Shown: positions 23,724-27,041 of the stretch, piece after piece
Numbering within the stretch: position 1 is the first letter of the stretch
Layout: every line of letters starts with the position of its first letter
DNA from: JAIRQK01 sp047974135
Lineage (GTDB): Bacteria; Campylobacterota; Campylobacteria; Campylobacterales; Campylobacteraceae
Length of the DNA stretch: 27,041 bases
Assembly: GCA_047974135.1 (NCBI GenBank)
Contig: JBKECC010000132.1
Coordinates: 1 to 27,041, forward strand
Direction of reading: 5' to 3'
Program-made: the position numbers and the translations under genes
The notes under the pieces: generated by a model
The model's input: the letters and a program-made list of their open reading frames with translations, nothing else
What the model was told of the DNA's origin: nothing
The model's database searches: none

Positions 23724-23757
23724 ACGCCCTTTAAAATGATACTAACAAGAGGGTATT

Positions 23758-24921
23758 TTGAGCACCGATAAGACGCTTTTTATTTTATGTTCTATATGTA
23801 TTTTTATAGGAATTGTTTTCTCTTTTTCTTTGAGTACATTTACAGTTCTTTACTACGAAAACCCTTCACCTTATCACTTCTTTATAAGACAATTTGCCGT
23901 TGGAATGATTGGAATTTTTATCATGTGGTCTCTTTCACGCCTTGATCCTGATAAGTTTTTAATACCGCTTGGATTTGTTATATTTTTCTCTTGTCTTTTT
24001 GCTATGGGCTTTATGCACTATCTGCCTGATTCTCTTGTTACAAGTGCAGGTGGAGCTAAAAGATGGATAAGACTTCCTGGTATTTCTCTAGCTCCGGTTG
24101 AGTTTTTCAAAATTGGATTTGTGTTTTTTCTAGCTTGGAGTTTTGCAAGAAAATTAAATCCTATAAATAAATCTCTAAAAGAGGAATTTTTGCTTGTTCT
24201 TCCATATCTTGGAGTTTTTTTGATAGTTATATACTTGATAGCTGTTATGCAAAACGATATAGGACAGGTTATAGTTTTAGCTTTAACCCTTGCTATTATG
24301 GCTTTTTTTGCAGGAACAAGCTTTAGATTTTTCTGGGTAACTATATCTTTTGCCATTGTTATATTTGTAATCGCCATACTAAGTTCAGAAAACAGGATAA
24401 TGCGTATAAAAGTTTGGTGGTCAAGTGTTCAAAATTTCGTACTTTCTTTCTTTCCTGAGAGTGTTGCAAATGTTTTAAGAGTAGATAGCGCACCTGAACC
24501 TTACCAACTCTCACACTCACTAAATGCCATAAAACATGGTGGGCTTTTTGGCGAAGGAATTGGCAACGGACTTATAAAACTTGGATATTTAAGTGATGTT
24601 CACACCGACTTCGTACTTGCTGGAATCACAGAAGAGATTGGAGCATTTGGTACAATTTGTATAGCTTTACTCTTTTTGTATATAATCTTTAGAATTTTTA
24701 GAATAGCTTCAAGATGTGAAAACAGAGTTTATACGCTTTTTTCTTTGGGAATTGCACTTTTAATCATGTTTTCTTTTATCATGAATGCTTATGGTATAAC
24801 TTCCATAACTCCTATAAAAGGTATAGCTGTGCCATTTCTAAGTTATGGAGGAAGCTCACTTCTTGCAAGCTGCGTTGGTATTGGTATGGTTTTAATGATA
24901 AGCAAAAAGGCAAAGGTATGA
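23758..24921 (+). CDS. ftsW: Septal peptidoglycan glycosyltransferase FtsW
   Basis: SEDS-family lipid II polymerase of the divisome. About ten membrane helices are visible. Family blocks are GGAKRWIRLPGISLAPVEFF (near residue 98), AVMQNDIGQ with the conserved Asp region, the loop AIKHGGLFGEGIGNG, HTDFVLAGITEEIGAFG, and the C-terminal PFLSYGGSSLLASC (near 360). The 387 residues are normal. The start is TTG at 23758 with the RBS AGAGGG about 5 bases upstream; no ATG nearby gives the right N terminus. It overlaps murG by 4 bp. FtsW rather than RodA is favoured by the murG partner and the divergent ftsI. Confidence 0.93.
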   Translation: MSTDKTLFILCSICIFIGIVFSFSLSTFTVLYYENPSPYHFFIRQFAVGMIGIFIMWSLSRLDPDKFLIPLGFVIFFSCLFAMGFMHYLPDSLVTSAGGAKRWIRLPGISLAPVEFFKIGFVFFLAWSFARKLNPINKSLKEEFLLVLPYLGVFLIVIYLIAVMQNDIGQVIVLALTLAIMAFFAGTSFRFFWVTISFAIVIFVIAILSSENRIMRIKVWWSSVQNFVLSFFPESVANVLRVDSAPEPYQLSHSLNAIKHGGLFGEGIGNGLIKLGYLSDVHTDFVLAGITEEIGAFGTICIALLFLYIIFRIFRIASRCENRVYTLFSLGIALLIMFSFIMNAYGITSITPIKGIAVPFLSYGGSSLLASCVGIGMVLMISKKAKV

Positions 24922-25931
24922 TACTTATAACTGGTGGTGGAACTGGCGGTCATTTGAGCATCGCAAAGGCGATAGCAATTGAGTACAATAAAAGAGGCAT
25001 CAAACCAATATATATAGGCTCAACAAACGGTCAAGACAAGGCTTGGTTTGAAAACTCAGAACTTTTTAGCAAGACTATATTTTTAAGTTCAAGTGGCGTT
25101 GTAAATCAAAACTTTTTTGGCAAAATAAAATCACTTTTAAATATATTTAAACTCTCATTTCATGTAAAGAAGATTATAAAAGAAAACGGTATCACTAAAG
25201 TATTTTCAGTTGGTGGCTACTCATCAGCTGCTGCTTCTTTTGGAGCGATTTTAAGTAAAACTCCTCTTTTTATTCATGAGCAAAATGCGGTTATGGGAAA
25301 ATTAAACAAGATACTAAAACCATTTGCAAAAGAGGTTTTTAGCTCTTATGATAAAAACTCACCTGCTAAAGATTACCCAGTTGTCGATGCTTGGTTTAAG
25401 CTTGCAAAAGAGCATAAAACTCTTAAAACTGTTGCATTTTTAGGTGGAAGTCAAGGAGCAAGATTTATAAATGATTTAGCAAAAGAGTCTGCCTTTTGGT
25501 TTAAAGAAAATGGTATAAAAATAGTTCACCAAACAGGCTCTAAAGAGTATGAAAATATAAAAGAGTTTTATAAAAAAAACGATATCGAAGCTGATGTTTT
25601 TAGCTTTTTTTCACCTTTACATGTAAAGCTTGAAGATGTTGATTTTGCAGTTTCCAGATCTGGTGCAGGAAGTATGTGGGAGTTAGTAGCTGCAAGAATC
25701 CCGGCTCTTTTTATACCCTACCCATTTGCAGCAGCAAATCACCAATACTACAATGCAAAAGTGATAGAAAAAAAAGGTGGATGTATCATCAAAACACAAA
25801 AAGAGTTAGACGCAAAAGTGCTGATAACTTTGCTTTGCAGCGTTGATACTTTAGCTTTAAGTTTAGCACTTAAAGATATAATTCAAGAAAATGGCGCAAA
25901 AGAGATTGTTGATATTATAGAGCTTTACTAA
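24918..25931 (+). CDS. murG: UDP-GlcNAc:lipid I N-acetylglucosaminyltransferase MurG
   Basis: Adds GlcNAc to lipid I to make lipid II on the inner membrane face. The N-terminal GGGTGGH (6-12), FSVGGYSSAAA (96-106), HEQN (120-123), FLGGSQGARFIND (174-186) and SRSGAGSMWEL are all family motifs; the final donor-binding part has PYPFAAANHQYYNA. The 337 residues are a little shorter than E. coli MurG. Its ATG overlaps the ftsW stop. One repeat copy (25616-25627) is read as LHVK (234-237), in the stretch just before the SRSGAGS motif. Confidence 0.95.
   Translation: MILITGGGTGGHLSIAKAIAIEYNKRGIKPIYIGSTNGQDKAWFENSELFSKTIFLSSSGVVNQNFFGKIKSLLNIFKLSFHVKKIIKENGITKVFSVGGYSSAAASFGAILSKTPLFIHEQNAVMGKLNKILKPFAKEVFSSYDKNSPAKDYPVVDAWFKLAKEHKTLKTVAFLGGSQGARFINDLAKESAFWFKENGIKIVHQTGSKEYENIKEFYKKNDIEADVFSFFSPLHVKLEDVDFAVSRSGAGSMWELVAARIPALFIPYPFAAANHQYYNAKVIEKKGGCIIKTQKELDAKVLITLLCSVDTLALSLALKDIIQENGAKEIVDIIELY
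25616..25627. repeat. TTTACATGTAAA palindrome (in murG)
   Basis: Perfect copy, extended by C/G to 14 bp (25615-25628), read as LHVK, residues 234-237 of MurG. Confidence 0.95.
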
Positions 25932-25944
25932 AAAAGGAGATAAG

Positions 25945-26403
25945 ATGAGCATAAAAGTTAGGATAGCTACCAGAGACGATGCTAAAAACATAACAGAGTT
26001 TAATGTGATTTTTGCAAAAAAATATGTTGATAAAAATCTTTCACTTCCGATAACAGAAGCTGGCGTTCATAACGTTTTTGCAGGATTTAACAACGGTTTT
26101 TATCTTGTAGCTGAAAAAGAGCGAAAGATAGTTGGCATGACTATGATTACAAGAGAGTGGAGCGACTGGAGTAATGGCGCGTTTTACTGTGTTCAAAGTG
26201 TTTATATATCTGACGAGGAATACAAAAAAACTATACTTGATGCCATTTTAAATAAAGCAAAATCTTTAGCTAAAGAACACGCAGAAGTTTGTGGTATTAG
26301 AGTTTATGTTGAAAAATCAAATGAAGAACTACAAAATCACTATAAAGAGCTTGGCTTAAAAGAGACAAATTATAAATTGTTTGAAGAGGAATTTAGAAGT
26401 TGA
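25945..26403 (+). CDS. GNAT-family N-acetyltransferase
   Basis: Likely acetyl-CoA-dependent N-acetyltransferase with unknown substrate. The N-terminal IRDDA-like start (KVRIATRDDAKNITEF), the central strand LVAEKERKIVGMTMITREW and the C-terminal VYVEKSNEELQNHYKELGL (the xxNxxAxxxYxxxGF-type motif) are GNAT hallmarks. The pyrophosphate-loop Q/RxxGxG/A motif is not clear in this copy. The 152 residues are typical. The RBS AAAGGAG precedes ATG 25945, 13 bp after murG. Its stop overlaps the TTG start of the LysE-family gene, so the two are probably translated together. Confidence 0.82.
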   Translation: MSIKVRIATRDDAKNITEFNVIFAKKYVDKNLSLPITEAGVHNVFAGFNNGFYLVAEKERKIVGMTMITREWSDWSNGAFYCVQSVYISDEEYKKTILDAILNKAKSLAKEHAEVCGIRVYVEKSNEELQNHYKELGLKETNYKLFEEEFRS

Positions 26404-27041
26404 TTTCACTTCAAACTTTTCTTGTTTTTTCTATAACTTCAATCATTTTAGCACTAACTCCCGGCCCTGATATACTTTTCGTAATCAACCAAGGGATAAC
26501 AAGAGGAAAAAAAGCAGCGTTTGCTCTAACTGTTGGGCTGTGTTCGGGCATTTTTGTTCACACAACTATCGCAGCTTTAGGTATTTCTGCTATTTTTAAC
26601 ACTTCAGAGATTGCCTTTACAATCTTAAAAGTTTGTGGAGCAGCTTATCTTTTTTATCTATCTTATAAAGCATTTAAACATAGAAACGATGGTATCTCTA
26701 CAAATACAAATCCAAAAATAGCAAATCTTGGATATAAAAAACTTATCATTCGCGGATTTTTTATGAACGTGCTAAATCCAAAAGTGTTGATATTTTTCTT
26801 TACCATACTTCTTCCATTTGCAAAAGCTGAAAGAGGAAGTATAGCTTTGCAGATAATACAACTTGGCGCTGTATTTATGATATGTGCATTTAGCGTTTTT
26901 TGTATAGTTGGTATGCTTTCAGGCAAGGCTTCAGAAAAGATTATGAAAAATCAAAAAGTTAGCAAAATTGCAAACTTGATAACTGCTTGTCTGTTTTTAA
27001 TCATAGGTATACTGTTTATCCTAACACAAAATCCAAATTTT
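26400..27041 (+). CDS. LysE/RhtB-family amino-acid exporter (3' end beyond window)
   Basis: Inner-membrane exporter of amino acids or related small metabolites. The open frame runs from TTG 26400, overlapping the GNAT stop (TTGA), to the window edge without a stop: 214 codons. The family signature is clear near the start: LALTPGPDILFVINQGITRG then KAAFALTVGLCSGIFVH (about residues 18-55). Later it has LKVCGAAYLFYLSYKAFK, FFMNVLNPKVLIFFF and a terminal hydrophobic helix, giving the usual six segments. Family members are about 205-215 residues, so the stop should lie just past 27041. The substrate is unknown. Confidence 0.88.
   Translation, partial: MISLQTFLVFSITSIILALTPGPDILFVINQGITRGKKAAFALTVGLCSGIFVHTTIAALGISAIFNTSEIAFTILKVCGAAYLFYLSYKAFKHRNDGISTNTNPKIANLGYKKLIIRGFFMNVLNPKVLIFFFTILLPFAKAERGSIALQIIQLGAVFMICAFSVFCIVGMLSGKASEKIMKNQKVSKIANLITACLFLIIGILFILTQNPNF

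Noticed and set aside
567..25627. The palindrome as an FNR, CRP or Fur box
   Set aside because: Its half sites and spacing do not match those boxes, and at least half of the copies lie deep inside coding regions.

Overview
This 27-kb window is an AT-rich, gene-dense chromosomal segment from a member of the Campylobacterota (the former Epsilonproteobacteria). The evidence is gene order and protein style. The run parA-parB-atpF'-atpF-atpH-atpA-atpG-atpD-atpC-tolQ-tolR-tolA-like-tolB-pal-cpoB lacks atpB and atpE, alaS is followed by maf and a class A PBP, and promoters show TAAAAT-type -10 boxes. The genus cannot be fixed from the sequence alone; a Sulfurimonas- or Arcobacter-like relative is plausible. 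Nearly all genes are housekeeping. I see no tRNA, rRNA, IS element, prophage or CRISPR array.

Layout. Positions 1-3183 (+): fmt, birA, parA, parB, overlapping or nearly so. Positions 3338-9096 (+): the F1 ATP synthase genes plus the b and b' stator genes. Positions 9099-13614 (+): a Tol-Pal cell-envelope system (TolQ/TolR proton channel, TolA/TonB-like coupling protein, TolB, Pal lipoprotein, CpoB). Positions 13615-14050: a 436-bp gene-free stretch with two large hairpins and a duplicated 33-bp piece of the neighbouring PBP gene. Positions 14051-20289 (-): alaS, a four-helix membrane protein, maf, an orphan ABC ATPase and a PBP1A-type peptidoglycan synthase, read as one tight operon. Positions 20429-21766 (+): a flavodoxin-fold NAD(P)H oxidoreductase and a secreted protein with an EF-hand-like loop. 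Positions 21821-23623 (-): a class B PBP (FtsI type), divergent from ftsW-murG (23758-25931, +). These are followed by a GNAT acetyltransferase and a LysE/RhtB exporter that runs off the window end.

Functional themes are energy (ATP synthase), chromosome segregation (ParAB), translation (Fmt, AlaS) and septal/envelope biogenesis (FtsI, FtsW, MurG, PBP1A, Maf, Tol-Pal).

The most striking signal is not a gene. The perfect 12-bp palindrome TTTACATGTAAA occurs 13 times, with several near-copies, both between genes and inside reading frames. In coding sequence it is read as Phe-Thr-Cys-Lys or Leu-His-Val-(Lys/Asn). By hand estimate about 0.01 copies would be expected by chance. It is missing from the ATP synthase block, forms the apex of the two large hairpins near 13.6-14.05 kb, overlaps two promoters, and in one place supplies both the stop codon of maf and codons 2-5 of the next gene. 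It behaves like a genome-wide interspersed palindrome (compare HIP1 in cyanobacteria) and is the best candidate here for something undescribed.
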